41,211 nucleotides of DNA from Bradyrhizobium jicamae. GTDB taxonomy: Bacteria; Pseudomonadota; Alphaproteobacteria; Rhizobiales; Xanthobacteraceae. The stretch spans positions 22,024-63,234 of the forward strand of contig NZ_LLXZ01000027.1 in NCBI RefSeq assembly GCF_001440395.1, given 5' to 3'. A program made the translations under genes and the position numbers. This document shows, piece by piece, positions 15,708 to 27,335 of this stretch (positions within the stretch are counted from its first letter, which is position 1; each line of letters starts with the position of its first letter). The notes under the pieces are model-generated. The model did no database searches. It was given only the letters and a program-made list of their open reading frames with translations, and was not told the origin of the DNA.

Positions 15708-16580
15708 TCAGCGCTCCAGCCGGGCCAAAAGGCTCGACGTATCCCAGCGCTTGCCGCCCATCTTCTCGACCTCGGCGTAGAACTGGTCGACGAGTGCGGT
15801 CACCGGCAGGTTGGCGCCGTTGCGGCGGGCCTCCGCGATGCAGATCGAGAGGTCCTTGCGCATCCATTCCACAGCAAAGCCGAAGTCGAACTTGTCGTCA
15901 TTCATGGTCTTGTAGCGGTTCTCCATCTGCCAGGACTGTGCCGCGCCCTTGGAGATGGTCTCGATCACGGAAGGAACGTCCAGCCCTGACTTCTTGGCGA
16001 AATGGATCCCCTCCGACAGGCCCTGGACCAGGCCCGCGATGCAGATCTGGTTGACCATCTTGGTGAGCTGGCCGGCGCCGGCCGGCCCGAGCAGTTTGCA
16101 CATCCTGGCGTAGGCGCCGGAAATGATCGGCTCGGCAGCGGCATAGGCGTCTTCCTTGCCACCGCACATCACCGTCAGCACGCCGTTTTCCGCACCCGCC
16201 TGACCGCCCGACACCGGCGCGTCGATGAACTTGAAGCCCGCCTTGACGGCGGCGGCATCAAGCTCGCGGGCGACCTCGGCGGAGGCTGTGGTGTGGTCGA
16301 CGAATATGGCGCCCTTCTTCATGCCGGCAAACGCGCCGTCGGTGCCGATCGTGACCGCGCGCAGGTCGTTGTCATTGCCGACACAGCACATCACGAAGTC
16401 CTGGCCTTCGGCGGCGGCCTTCGGCGTCGGCGCGGCCCGCCCGCCGAACTTGTCCGCCCACTCCTTCGCCTTGGCTCCGGTCCGGTTGTACACGGTCACC
16501 TCATGGCTGCCTTTTTTCACCAGATGTCCTGCCATGGGGAAACCCATTACGCCGAGACCGAGAAAAGCGACTTTAGCCAT
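15708..16580 (-). CDS. NAD(P)-dependent beta-hydroxyacid dehydrogenase (3-hydroxyisobutyrate dehydrogenase family)
   Basis: This 290-residue oxidoreductase oxidises a beta-hydroxy acid such as 3-hydroxyisobutyrate, tartronate semialdehyde reduction being the reverse-type alternative. The N-terminal Rossmann motif is VAFLGLGVMGFPMAGHL; the substrate-binding segment FIDAPVSGGQAGAENG (119-134) and the catalytic Lys in GAGQLTK174MVNQ are in place; the C-terminal helical domain ends MGGKRWDTSSLLARLER. The N-cap after the second strand is YNRTGAK, where Arg suits NADP. Length is normal. No valine-degradation genes flank it, so the exact substrate is open. Confidence 0.85.
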   Translation of the reverse strand: MAKVAFLGLGVMGFPMAGHLVKKGSHEVTVYNRTGAKAKEWADKFGGRAAPTPKAAAEGQDFVMCCVGNDNDLRAVTIGTDGAFAGMKKGAIFVDHTTASAEVARELDAAAVKAGFKFIDAPVSGGQAGAENGVLTVMCGGKEDAYAAAEPIISGAYARMCKLLGPAGAGQLTKMVNQICIAGLVQGLSEGIHFAKKSGLDVPSVIETISKGAAQSWQMENRYKTMNDDKFDFGFAVEWMRKDLSICIAEARRNGANLPVTALVDQFYAEVEKMGGKRWDTSSLLARLER

Positions 16581-16753
16581 GTGTGATACCTTGGAGTTTT
16601 CGCCGGCGACGTTGGGCCGGCCGGACGGTGTTTTTGGAGGAGCCGCACCATACCGACTGCGCAGGGGAGGGCAACGCCTTCGTTGGTCGGCCGGACCGGA
16701 TTTGTGCTAGGATAGGCCCCTCAAGAACCTCACAAAAAAGGGAGTGACATCGC

Positions 16754-17191
16754 ATGGGGATCAGCGTCGGCGTGCTCGACCATTTCAATATCCGGACCCG
16801 CAACCTTGCCGATACGGTCCGGTTCTATGAGGACGTTCTGGGCCTGGAAAAGGGTGCCCGGCCGAACTTCGCATTTCCAGGAGCGTGGATGTACAGCGAG
16901 GGCAAGGCGGTGGTGCACCTTGTCGATATCTCCAAGACCGAGGAACCGCAGAAGCCGGACTCCGGCGTCGTCCACCATGTCGCGTTCGCGAGCTACGGCT
17001 TTGACGGCATGAAGCGGCGGCTGGAACAGAAGGGCATGGCCTACGATTCCCGGCAGGTTCCGGGCGGCGACCTCTGGCAGATCTTCGTCAACGACCCCAA
17101 TGGCGTGATGATCGAACTGAACTATGAGGCCGCCAAGGAAGGGACCGCTGCGGCCCCCGCCGAGCGGCGGGACGACGTGGGAGCGAGGTAG
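16754..17191 (+). CDS. VOC family (glyoxalase-like) protein
   Basis: This 145-residue vicinal-oxygen-chelate protein has VLDHFNIRTRNLADTVRFYE at 8-27, FAFPGAWMYSEGKAVVHLVD, then GVVHHVAFASYGFDGMKRRL and VNDPNGVMIELNY. H11 (LDHFNI), H56 (VHLVD), H74 and E122 (IELNY) line up as the usual metal ligands. AAGGGAGTG lies upstream of the ATG. It is divergent from the hydroxyacid dehydrogenase and precedes apbC; no shared pathway is evident. Substrate unknown. Confidence 0.82.
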   Translation: MGISVGVLDHFNIRTRNLADTVRFYEDVLGLEKGARPNFAFPGAWMYSEGKAVVHLVDISKTEEPQKPDSGVVHHVAFASYGFDGMKRRLEQKGMAYDSRQVPGGDLWQIFVNDPNGVMIELNYEAAKEGTAAAPAERRDDVGAR

Positions 17192-17367
17192 CCTTTTGCG
17201 CTGAACCGCTCTATTGGGTCGCATCGGACTGGCAAAGCGTTTTGCAACGCAGCCCGCTCGCGGATTTGCTCCGGGGGCGGATTGGGCCGCGTCAGGAAAG
17301 CGCGTCGATACAAGCGAGTAGGGCCCGGTTCTGAATCGGAGCCACAAGGGCTTCAGGAGATGCGCGA

Positions 17368-18504
17368 GTGAGCGTAACGCAGCAACAGGTTCTCGATTCC
17401 CTTAAGCAGGTGGCGTCTCCCCGTGGCGTGCCCCTGACCAATGCCAACGTGCTGTCGGCGATTTCGGTCACCGACGGCAAGGTGTTCTTCTCCATCAATG
17501 TCGATGCCGCCGAGGCCAGAGCCTGGGAAAGCGTGCGCGCGCAGGCCGAAGCCGCCGTGCGCGCAATTCCAGGTGTGGCGACAGCGATGATCGCGCTGAC
17601 CGCCGAGCGCAAGCCGGGGTCGCCGCAGGCCGCGCCCGCGGCGCATCGGCATTCCCACGGCGTGCAACCGGCTTCAGCCCACCGCCCGCCGCAGGGCGCA
17701 GCGGCTTCGCCGATGTCGAAGCAGGCGGAAATCCCCGGCGTTGCCGCCGTCATCGCGGTGGCATCGGGCAAGGGCGGTGTCGGCAAATCGACCACCGCGC
17801 TCAATCTGGCGCTCGGCCTGCGTGACCTCGGCCTGCGTGTCGGCCTGCTCGACGCTGACATTTACGGCCCGTCGGTGCCGCGGCTGACCGGCATCAGCGA
17901 GAAGCCGCAACTCGACGACAACAGGAAGATGATTCCGATCAAGCGCTTCGGGCTGTCGATCATGTCGATCGGTTTCCTGGTCGAGGAAGACACCGCGATG
18001 ATCTGGCGCGGGCCGATGGTGATGTCGGCGATCACCCAGATGCTGCGCGATGTGGCGTGGGGCACGCTCGACATTCTCGTCGTCGACATGCCGCCCGGCA
18101 CGGGCGATGCGCAACTGACGCTGGCGCAGAACGTGCCGCTGAAGGGGGCGGTGATCATCTCGACCCCGCAGGACCTCTCGCTGATCGACGCCCGCCGGGG
18201 GCTTGCGATGTTCAAGAAGGTCAACGTGCCGGTGCTCGGCATTGTCGAGAACATGAGCTATTTCCAGTGCCCGGAGTGCGGCACGCGCTCGGACATCTTC
18301 GGCCATGGCGGCGCGCGGCATGAAGCGGAACGGCTGGGTGTCCCGTTCCTGGGCGAGATCCCCTTGCACATGTCGATCCGTACCACCTCGGACGAAGGTA
18401 ATCCGGTGGTGGTGAGCGAGCCGGACGGGCCGCATGCCGCAATCTACCGGGCCATCGGAACCAGGGTTCGCGACCAGCTTCAGGGCGCCATTGCGGCGGC
18501 GTAA
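17368..18504 (+). CDS. apbC: ApbC/Mrp P-loop Fe-S cluster carrier protein
   Basis: This cytosolic ATPase carries and delivers [4Fe-4S] clusters. The 378 residues comprise an N-terminal MIP18/DUF59 domain (1-80), a His/Pro/Ala-rich linker (85-115) and the Mrp/NBP35 ATPase: P-loop SGKGGVGKSTT (133-143, deviant Walker A), DADIYGPSVPRL, VVDMPPGTGD, and the cluster-binding CPEC pair C301 and C304 before GTRSDIFGHGGA. Start is GTG at 17368 with AGGAG 9 nt upstream. It is monocistronic by spacing and belongs to the core genome. Confidence 0.95.
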   Translation: MSVTQQQVLDSLKQVASPRGVPLTNANVLSAISVTDGKVFFSINVDAAEARAWESVRAQAEAAVRAIPGVATAMIALTAERKPGSPQAAPAAHRHSHGVQPASAHRPPQGAAASPMSKQAEIPGVAAVIAVASGKGGVGKSTTALNLALGLRDLGLRVGLLDADIYGPSVPRLTGISEKPQLDDNRKMIPIKRFGLSIMSIGFLVEEDTAMIWRGPMVMSAITQMLRDVAWGTLDILVVDMPPGTGDAQLTLAQNVPLKGAVIISTPQDLSLIDARRGLAMFKKVNVPVLGIVENMSYFQCPECGTRSDIFGHGGARHEAERLGVPFLGEIPLHMSIRTTSDEGNPVVVSEPDGPHAAIYRAIGTRVRDQLQGAIAAA

Positions 18505-18689
18505 GCCTCCCTTATAACCCTCTATAAGACTTTGGTTTTAATCAGTGCAGTCATGCCTTTGTCGCGTTTTCGCTAGCCAACTTCCGTGTTAAAGCCGCCC
18601 CGCCAGAGCGCCCCGGATGAGGCAGAATCGGCCCCACCGGAGGGCATGCTCCAGGAAATATGGAAACGTCCCGTCTTAAGGAGACTTGA

Positions 18690-19778
<1,089 letters not shown>

Positions 19779-19796
19779 TTACGTCTTAAGTCGTAG

Positions 19797-21035
<1,239 letters not shown>

Positions 21036-21057
21036 TTGCGATCGTTTCAACAAACGA

Positions 21058-21087
21058 AACCCCGGAGCGAAAGCTCCGGGGTTTTTT
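21058..21087. terminator. Strong intrinsic terminator between receptor and permease genes
   Basis: AACCCCGGAGC and GCTCCGGGGTT form an 11-bp stem around a GAAA tetraloop, followed by a six-T run on the plus strand. A T-containing tract on the other strand may also stop the leftward permease transcript, which ends about 25 nt away. Confidence 0.92.
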
Positions 21088-21109
21088 GTTTCTGCGAATG
21101 CGATGGCCG

Positions 21110-22711
21110 CTACTGTTTGGGCCCGCCGAAATCGAGCGGCGGCAGTTCGATCTGCGGCACCTCGATCTTGACCTTGCTGAGATCGACGTCGAGTGGCTTG
21201 TCGAGCAGCGCCGTCACCACGACGGGGAAAGCGATCACGATCGCCACCATGATCGCCTGCAGGCCGATCCAGGGTAGCGCGCCCCAATAGATGTCGGAGC
21301 TCTTCACTTCCTTGGGCGCAACGCCGCGCAGATAGAACAGCGCGAAGCCGAACGGCGGATGCAGGAACGAGGTCTGCATGTTGACGCAGAGCATGACGCC
21401 GAACCAGATCAGCGCCGCATCGGGGCCGACGACCGGCGCCAGCACCTTCTGCGCAATCGGCGCCACCATCGGCAGGATGATGAAGGCGATCTCGAAGAAA
21501 TCGAGGAAGAACGCCAGGAAGAAGATGAAGAGGTTGATGAAAATCAGGAAGCCCCAGACCCCGCCGGGAATCGAGGTCAGGTGATGCTCCAGCCATACGC
21601 CGCCATTGACGCCGAGGAACACTACCGAGAAGCAGGTCGAACCGATCAGGATGAACACCACCATGCAGGAGAGGCGCATGGTCGACTGGTAGCCCTGCTT
21701 GATCAGATCGCGCAGGTCGGGAATGCGGACGGCTTCCAGGCAGAGCCAGACGACGGCGAGATAGAGCACTGCGAAGGTCAGCTTGAGCGCTTTGCCTTCG
21801 CCGACGAGCATTCCGACGATCACTGCGACGCCGGTAGCGGCAACGCCGACGAGCAGCATCTTGTGTCCCTTGCTGCTCAGATCCTTGTGATGGATCGCGG
21901 CGAGCACGATGGCACCGATGGCACCCATCGCGCCGGCTTCCGTCGGTGTCGCCAAGCCCATCATCATGGTGCCCAGCACCACGAAGATCAGGACGGCCGA
22001 GGGAATGATGCCCATCAGGCATTTGCGCCAGAGCGGCCAGCCCCGTAGCGTAAGCGCGTCCCTGGGGACGGCCGGAACGTGGTGGGGCAGGAAGATGCTC
22101 AGAACGAACGTGTAGCCGGCGAACAGGACGATCTGCAGGATAGAGGGTCCCCAGGCGCCGAGATACATGTCGCCGACCGATTTGCCGAGCTGGTCGGCCA
22201 TCACGATCAGGACCAGCGAGGGCGGCACGAGCTGGGTGATGGTGCCGGATGCGGCGAGCACGCCGGTGATGTAACGGACGTTGTAGCCGTAGCGGAGCAT
22301 CACCGGCATCGAGATCAGCGCCATGGCGATGACCTGCGCCGCCACCGTGCCGGTGATCGCGCCCAGGATGAAGCCGACGATGATGACGGAATAGCCGAGG
22401 CCGCCGCGAACCGGGCCAAACAACTGACCCATCGAATCAAGCATGTCCTCGGCGAGGCCGCAGCGCTCGAGCACGGAGCCCATGAAGGTGAAGAAGGGGA
22501 TCGCGAGCAGCAATTCGTTGGACAGCACGCCGCCGAAGATGCGGCCGGGAATTGCCTGCAGGAAGTTGAGGTCGAAAAAGCCGAGATGGATCGACAGGAA
22601 GCCGAATGACAGCCCGAGGGCGGCCAGCGTGAAGGCCACCGGGAAGCCGATCAACATGGCCAGAATCAAGCCGCCGAACATCAGCGGCGGCATCATCTCC
22701 AGCGTGATCAT
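21110..22711 (-). CDS. TRAP transporter large permease (DctM type)
   Basis: This 533-residue inner-membrane Na+-coupled channel subunit opens MITLEMMPPLMFGGLILAML and IGFPVAFTLAALG, the DctM start, with LLAIPFFTFMGSVLERCGLA, GTVAAQVIAMALISMPVMLR and GTITQLVPPSLVLIVMAD typical of the first half and DFFEIAFIILPMVAPI plus SFLHPPFGFALFYLRGVAP of the second. Usual DctM proteins are about 430 residues; the extra length lies mid-protein (about 275-355) and holds two more hydrophobic segments (KMLLVGVAATGVAVIVGMLV and KLTFAVLYLAVVWLCLEAV). The start overlaps the DctQ stop by ATGA, so the two are translationally coupled. Substrate presumably that of the receptors opposite. Confidence 0.93.
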   Translation of the reverse strand: MITLEMMPPLMFGGLILAMLIGFPVAFTLAALGLSFGFLSIHLGFFDLNFLQAIPGRIFGGVLSNELLLAIPFFTFMGSVLERCGLAEDMLDSMGQLFGPVRGGLGYSVIIVGFILGAITGTVAAQVIAMALISMPVMLRYGYNVRYITGVLAASGTITQLVPPSLVLIVMADQLGKSVGDMYLGAWGPSILQIVLFAGYTFVLSIFLPHHVPAVPRDALTLRGWPLWRKCLMGIIPSAVLIFVVLGTMMMGLATPTEAGAMGAIGAIVLAAIHHKDLSSKGHKMLLVGVAATGVAVIVGMLVGEGKALKLTFAVLYLAVVWLCLEAVRIPDLRDLIKQGYQSTMRLSCMVVFILIGSTCFSVVFLGVNGGVWLEHHLTSIPGGVWGFLIFINLFIFFLAFFLDFFEIAFIILPMVAPIAQKVLAPVVGPDAALIWFGVMLCVNMQTSFLHPPFGFALFYLRGVAPKEVKSSDIYWGALPWIGLQAIMVAIVIAFPVVVTALLDKPLDVDLSKVKIEVPQIELPPLDFGGPKQ

Positions 22712-23247
22712 TGGGTCGGCCTCTCATACTTCGCATCGATCACGACATAACCCTGCAGGGCCGCTATGCGCTTGATCACCTCGGAGACGCCTTGCAGCGC
22801 CAGGAAAACGAAGCCCACGGGAACGACGAGCTTGATCGGCCAGCGCAGCAGGCCGCCGGCATTGCTCGAGGTCTCGCCCACGGCGTAGGCCTGCATGAAG
22901 AACGGCCAGGACAGATAGGCGAGCAGCAGACAGGACGGGATCAGGAAGAACAGCGTGCCGATCAGATCGAGCTTGAGCTGTCCGCGTTCGGACAGCATCA
23001 GGTAGATGATTTCAACCCGGACATGCTCGTTCTTCTTGAAGGTATAGGAGGCACCGAACATCACGAAGACGGCGAACATGTACCACTGCAATTCGAGCCA
23101 GGCGTTGGAAGAGTAGCCGAACGCATAGCGGATCATCGCATTGGCGGCGCTCACCACGCAGGCTGCGAGCACGAGCCAGTTGCAGACGCCGCCTAGTTTC
23201 TCATTGAGCCAATCGATTGAATTACTCAGTGCCAACAATGGGCGCAT
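22708..23247 (-). CDS. TRAP transporter small permease (DctQ type)
   Basis: This 179-residue subunit has four membrane helices and bridges the receptor and the large permease. Features: SIDWLNEKLGGVCNWLVLAA (helix 1), FGYSSNAWLELQWYMFAVFV with the family W-ELQW motif (helix 2), NEHVRVEIIY (conserved loop), then LKLDLIGTLFFLIPSCLLLA and the last helix VPVGFVFLALQGVSEVIKRI. ATG at 23247 has GAGGAG 7 nt upstream and is preferred to the longer frame starting at 23265. It is first in the dctQM operon, ending in a 4-nt overlap with the large subunit. Confidence 0.92.
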   Translation of the reverse strand: MRPLLALSNSIDWLNEKLGGVCNWLVLAACVVSAANAMIRYAFGYSSNAWLELQWYMFAVFVMFGASYTFKKNEHVRVEIIYLMLSERGQLKLDLIGTLFFLIPSCLLLAYLSWPFFMQAYAVGETSSNAGGLLRWPIKLVVPVGFVFLALQGVSEVIKRIAALQGYVVIDAKYERPTQ

Positions 23248-23628
23248 TACGCTCTCCTCGGACACGTCATCGACGTGCGCCGGATGTCTTCATTGATATT
23301 GCGCTGCCATCTCGCGCCGGGCGACTGGAGCTGCCGCCGCGCCACCGGCGCGCAGATTCGTTCCCGCGCGAAAAACGCACGAGCCCGCAGCTCATTCGCA
23401 GATGCGATTGCAACGATAAGTCCTCCCCCGTCTCGCGCTTCCGCCGTCTTGACTGCAACCCTTGGGATGCGGCGGCCTTGTTCCGGCCGTGCTGGCGTGA
23501 AAGCAGCCGCACCATTTCAGCGCGCTGCGGCGGCGTCAATCGGAAAATGGACAAATTGACGCGGCGGCCAATTGGTTGGTTGGCCTGATAAATCCGCGTT
23601 TTTACGGGCGATAAGTTAACCGGCAGAC
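23248..23628 (-). other. 381-bp intergenic stretch upstream of the TRAP permease
   Basis: No reading frame here has a start with a ribosome binding site or any familiar motif. It should hold the dctQM promoter on the minus strand, but I could not pick convincing -35 and -10 boxes. AT content rises near 23570-23620, between this region and the moaA stop codon. Nothing else was recognised. Confidence 0.4.
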
Positions 23629-24657
23629 TTAGCCGCCGGTCACGCTCATGTGGCGCGAGACGCTCGGCCGGTTATGCCGGCGGTCGATGATGAAGTCGTG
23701 GCCCTTCGGCTTCAGCCCGATGGCGCGATCGATCGCCGCGGACAGCAGATCGTCGTCGGCGGAGGCCCGCAACGGTTTGCGCAAATCGGAGGCATCCTCA
23801 TGGCCGAGGCAGGTGTGCAGCGTGCCGGTGCAGGTGATCCGTACCCGGTTACAGGACTCGCAGAAATTATGGGTCATCGGCGTGATGAAGCCGAGCTTGC
23901 CGCCGGTCTCGGCGACGCGGACATAGCGGGCGGGGCCGCCGGTATTTTCGTCGAGGTCGGTGAGCGTGTAGTGCTGCGCCAGCCGCGCGCGCAACAACGA
24001 CAGCGGCACATATTGGTCGATGCGGCCTTCGCCGATCTCGCCCATCGGCATGACTTCGATCAGCGTCAGCGCCATGCCCTTGCCGTGCGCCCATTCCATC
24101 AGCGAGGGGATTTCCTCCTCGTTCATGTTCTTCAGCGCCACCGCGTTGATCTTGACCGCAAGGCCCGCGTCCCGTGCGGCCTCGATGCCGGCCAGAACCT
24201 TGTCGAGATCGCCCCAGCGGGTGATGGCGCGGAACTTCTGCGCATCGAGCGTATCGAGCGAGACGTTAACGCGGCGGATGCCGCAGTCGCGCAATTCGCC
24301 GGCGAAGCGCGCCAGTTGCGAACCATTGGTGGTCAGCGTCAGTTCATCGAGCGCGCCAGTGCCGAGATGGCGCGACAGCGAGCGCACCAGCGTCATGACG
24401 TTGCGCCGGACCAGCGGCTCGCCGCCGGTGAGGCGGATCTTGCGCACGCCCTTGGCAATGAAGGCGGAACACAGCCGGTCGAGTTCCTCCAGCGTCAGCA
24501 GGTCCTTTTTCGGCAGGAAGGTCATGTCCTCGGACATGCAGTAGAAGCAGCGCAGATCGCAGCGATCCGTCACCGACACGCGCAGATACCGGATGGTCCG
24601 GCCGAAGGGATCGACCATCGGGCGTGTCAGCTGATCGGTTGACGGGGAGCCGTTCAT
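23629..24657 (-). CDS. moaA: GTP 3',8-cyclase MoaA (molybdenum cofactor synthesis)
   Basis: MoaA is a radical-SAM enzyme that starts molybdopterin synthesis by rearranging GTP with MoaC. The 342 residues show the SAM cluster C33-x3-C37-x2-C40 in [10 protein letters not shown], the SAM-binding GGEP in [26 protein letters not shown], and the C-terminal cluster cysteines in [15 protein letters not shown] with TCLG after it. The protein ends in SVTGG, the double-glycine tail needed by MoaA. AAGGCAG lies 6 nt before the ATG. It stands alone in a leftward orientation, with 272 bp of noncoding DNA upstream. The other moa genes are not in the window. Confidence 0.96.
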   Translation of the reverse strand: MNGSPSTDQLTRPMVDPFGRTIRYLRVSVTDRCDLRCFYCMSEDMTFLPKKDLLTLEELDRLCSAFIAKGVRKIRLTGGEPLVRRNVMTLVRSLSRHLGTGALDELTLTTNGSQLARFAGELRDCGIRRVNVSLDTLDAQKFRAITRWGDLDKVLAGIEAARDAGLAVKINAVALKNMNEEEIPSLMEWAHGKGMALTLIEVMPMGEIGEGRIDQYVPLSLLRARLAQHYTLTDLDENTGGPARYVRVAETGGKLGFITPMTHNFCESCNRVRITCTGTLHTCLGHEDASDLRKPLRASADDDLLSAAIDRAIGLKPKGHDFIIDRRHNRPSVSRHMSVTGG

Positions 24658-24929
24658 TCAAACTGCCTTGTAAAGGAGCTAGCCTGTTGGTTCGCTAGCA
24701 TAATCTAGGCAGCTTGTACGGCGGCTACAATCCACATCAGCACGCGGGCTGCGCTGGGTAGGGGTCGGGCCTGGGAAGGCCGATCCGGCCGCCGGCGCCG
24801 CGGCCGGTTTCAGTTCCGCGAATACCGGGCTCGGCTCGATGTTGTTCGTCGCAGGCCAGGCGAAATCGCCGGAACTGCGGATCAAATGCCGGCAAGTAGG
24901 GATCCAATAAATGCAATGAAATCAGCCAG

Positions 24930-25616
24930 CTAGGCCTGCGATACGGCTTTTCTCAGCCCGTCCACCGCAGCCGGCAGCTCCCGCATATGCCCGATCAGCC
25001 GGTCAGGCTTGAGCTCGGCGATGGGCACATCGGTGTAGCCGAATTCGACCCCGATTACGGGAACGCCGGCCCGCCTGGCGACGCCGACGTCAGGTCCGGC
25101 ATCGCCGACCATGATGGTCGCGCCGATATCCCCGCCGGCCCGCGCCACCGTCTGTTGCAGGATGATGGGGTCGGGCTTGGAGACACCGAACGTATCGGCG
25201 CCGCAGATCGCGGCAAACCGTCCGCTCAGGCCCAGTTGGTCAAGCAGCCGTTTCGACAGCCATTCCAGCTTGTTGGTGCAGACCGCAAAGCGGCAACCCT
25301 GCGCCGCGAGGTCGTCGAGGGCGGTCTCCAGCCCCTCGAAGGGCCGCGAGGCGTCGGCGATATGGTCGGCGTAATAGTCGATGAAATCCTTCGTCAGCCG
25401 GTTGACGTCTTCGACGCTTGCGACGCGGCCGTCCACCTCGAGCCCGCGCTCGATCAGCTTGCGCGCACCGGCGCCGATCATGTTGCGCGCGGATTTCATG
25501 GGGATGGGCGGCAGGCCTTCGCGCGCCAGCACGAAATTGAGCGCGGCAATCAGGTCGGGGGCGGTGTCGACAAGGGTGCCGTCGAGGTCGAAGACAACGG
25601 TGCGGGGAAAGGTCAT
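24930..25616 (-). CDS. gph: Phosphoglycolate phosphatase (HAD superfamily)
   Basis: This 228-residue HAD phosphatase removes phosphate from 2-phosphoglycolate made by Rubisco oxygenation or DNA repair. Motif I is VVFDLDGTLVDTAPDL with nucleophile D9 and D11; motif II is FAVCTNK; motif III is GVSKPDP; motif IV is MVGDAGPDV. The cap domain matches the Gph type (MIGAGARKLIERGL). It is divergent from the SDR gene by 64 bp. Related HAD phosphatases with other sugars are the alternative. Confidence 0.88.
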   Translation of the reverse strand: MTFPRTVVFDLDGTLVDTAPDLIAALNFVLAREGLPPIPMKSARNMIGAGARKLIERGLEVDGRVASVEDVNRLTKDFIDYYADHIADASRPFEGLETALDDLAAQGCRFAVCTNKLEWLSKRLLDQLGLSGRFAAICGADTFGVSKPDPIILQQTVARAGGDIGATIMVGDAGPDVGVARRAGVPVIGVEFGYTDVPIAELKPDRLIGHMRELPAAVDGLRKAVSQA

Positions 25617-25680
25617 GGGAATTCGCTAGCGGCAGGCAAGGCATCATGCAAGTAGGGAACCTGAAATCCGGGAGGACGAC

Positions 25681-26517
25681 ATGCGCGAGCTTGTGGGCAA
25701 GACCGCCTTTGTGACCGGTGGGGCCGGTGGAATCGGACTGGCGCTCGGCCGCGCCTTTGCGCGAGCCGGCATGAAGGTGATGCTGGCCGATATCGAAGCG
25801 GATGCGCTGCAGGCCGCCGTCAAAGGCTTGCGGGAAATCTCGCCGGATGTCAGCGGCATCATCTGCGATGTCGCCGATGCCGCGAGTGTGGAACGCGCCG
25901 CTCAGGCCGCATTCGACGCCTTCGGCAAGGTGCACGTGGTCTGCAACAATGCCGGCGTCGCCGCGGGCGGCGGCATCGACCATATCTCGCTCGACAATTG
26001 GCGCTGGGTGATCGACGTCAACCTGATGGGCGTGGTTCACGGCATCAAGAGCTTTCTGCCGCACATCCGCGCGCATGGCGAAGGCGGCCATATCGTCAAC
26101 ACCGCCTCGATGGCGGGGATGCAGACCGGATTGGGATTCAGTCCCTATGGCGCGAGCAAATTTGCCGTGGTGAGCATGTCGGAAGGGCTGAGCCATCAGC
26201 TCAAGCCGCACGGCATCGGCGTCAGCGTATTATGTCCAAGCTATGTGCGCACCCGCATCGGCGAGAGTGGACGCAATCGACAAGAGCGTTACGGCCCGAC
26301 GCAACCGCTCGATCCCGCCAGTCCGGCAGCGGCCCTGGTCGCCGACCTTGCCCGGAATATCGACGCCGGACTTGAGCCCGACGCGGTTGCCGCGCGTGTG
26401 CTCGCCGCGATCCGCCAAGATGACCTCTACATTTTTACCCATCCCGAAAGCCGGGCCGAGGTCGAGCCGCGTTTCGCCGCCATTTTGGCCGCAATGGATC
26501 GGGTTTCACCCCCATAA
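25681..26517 (+). CDS. SDR family oxidoreductase
   Basis: This 278-residue classical short-chain dehydrogenase has cofactor motif VTGGAGGIGLALG (12-24), D after strand 2 (LADIEAD, pointing to NAD), NNAGVAAGG, the catalytic Ser in NTASMAG and the Y-x3-K in YGASKFAVVSMSEGL. The tail carries ESRAEVEPRFAAILAAM, which is typical of a branch with a variable substrate loop at RIGESGRNRQERYGPTQPLD. GGGAGGACG precedes the ATG. The substrate cannot be assigned; it lies just before rpiA with about 100 bp between. Confidence 0.85.
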   Translation: MRELVGKTAFVTGGAGGIGLALGRAFARAGMKVMLADIEADALQAAVKGLREISPDVSGIICDVADAASVERAAQAAFDAFGKVHVVCNNAGVAAGGGIDHISLDNWRWVIDVNLMGVVHGIKSFLPHIRAHGEGGHIVNTASMAGMQTGLGFSPYGASKFAVVSMSEGLSHQLKPHGIGVSVLCPSYVRTRIGESGRNRQERYGPTQPLDPASPAAALVADLARNIDAGLEPDAVAARVLAAIRQDDLYIFTHPESRAEVEPRFAAILAAMDRVSPP

Positions 26518-26612
26518 TCCTTCTCACGCAAGACTTTAGACGCTGTTCCTGCCGGTAAAACGACGCTAGACATGCGCCCGCGGATCGGCGGATTCCTGGG
26601 AGCATCGTCAAC

Positions 26613-27311
26613 GTGGATATGGACGGACTTAAGCGGCAGGCGGCGGCGCAGGCGCTGGAGCAGGTGCAGGACGGCATGAAGCTCGGACTCGGCACCGGCT
26701 CGACCGCCAAGCATTTTGTCGAATTGCTCGGTCAGCGCGTGGCCGGTGGGTTGCGCGTGGTCGGCGTGCCGACCTCGGAAGCGACCCGCGCCCAGGCCGA
26801 AGCCTGCAAAATTCCCCTGACCACGCTCGACGAAGTCGACCGGCTCGATCTCACCGTCGACGGCGCCGACGAACTCGATTCCGCGCTCAACCTGATCAAG
26901 GGCGGCGGTGGCGCGCTGTTGCGGGAGAAGATCGTGGCGGCGGCCTCGGATCGCATGATCGTGATTGCCGACGATACCAAATGGGTCGATGTCCTCGGCC
27001 GTTTCCCTCTACCTGTCGAGGTGATCCCGTTCGGGCTGGCCGCAACCCAGCGGGCCATGGCCGCGGCATTTGCCCAAAGCGGCGTTTCCGGGCAAATGGG
27101 GCTCCGCAAGGGCAAGGACGGCCACGTTTTTGTCACCGATGGCGGCCACTGGATTGTCGATGCCCATCTCGGGCGCATTGCCGATGCGCCGCGTCTGGCG
27201 GGCCTGTTGAGCCTGATCCCGGGTGTCGTCGAACATGGGTTGTTCATTGGCCTGGCCAGCACCGCCGTCCTGGCAGGTGCCCAGGGAATTCGCGTAGTTG
27301 AGCGGCGGTAA
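26613..27311 (+). CDS. rpiA: Ribose-5-phosphate isomerase A
   Basis: RpiA interconverts ribose 5-phosphate and ribulose 5-phosphate in the pentose phosphate pathway. The 232 residues carry [18 protein letters not shown] (phosphate loop), [26 protein letters not shown] (catalytic Asp), [15 protein letters not shown] (catalytic Glu and Lys region) and a conserved C-terminal [12 protein letters not shown]. Start is GTG at 26613; an ATG two codons later is possible, with GGGAG 10 nt before the GTG. It is the first of a rightward run with a DUF2059 protein (24 nt gap) and gor, a plausible operon. Confidence 0.95.
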   Translation: MDMDGLKRQAAAQALEQVQDGMKLGLGTGSTAKHFVELLGQRVAGGLRVVGVPTSEATRAQAEACKIPLTTLDEVDRLDLTVDGADELDSALNLIKGGGGALLREKIVAAASDRMIVIADDTKWVDVLGRFPLPVEVIPFGLAATQRAMAAAFAQSGVSGQMGLRKGKDGHVFVTDGGHWIVDAHLGRIADAPRLAGLLSLIPGVVEHGLFIGLASTAVLAGAQGIRVVERR

Positions 27312-27335
27312 CGCCGGAAATCGAGGAGAATAGGA

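Noticed and set aside
24679..24885. 68-codon minus-strand frame upstream of moaA
   Set aside because: No ribosome binding site, Pro/Ala/Ser-rich composition and no known family; more likely part of the intergenic region.
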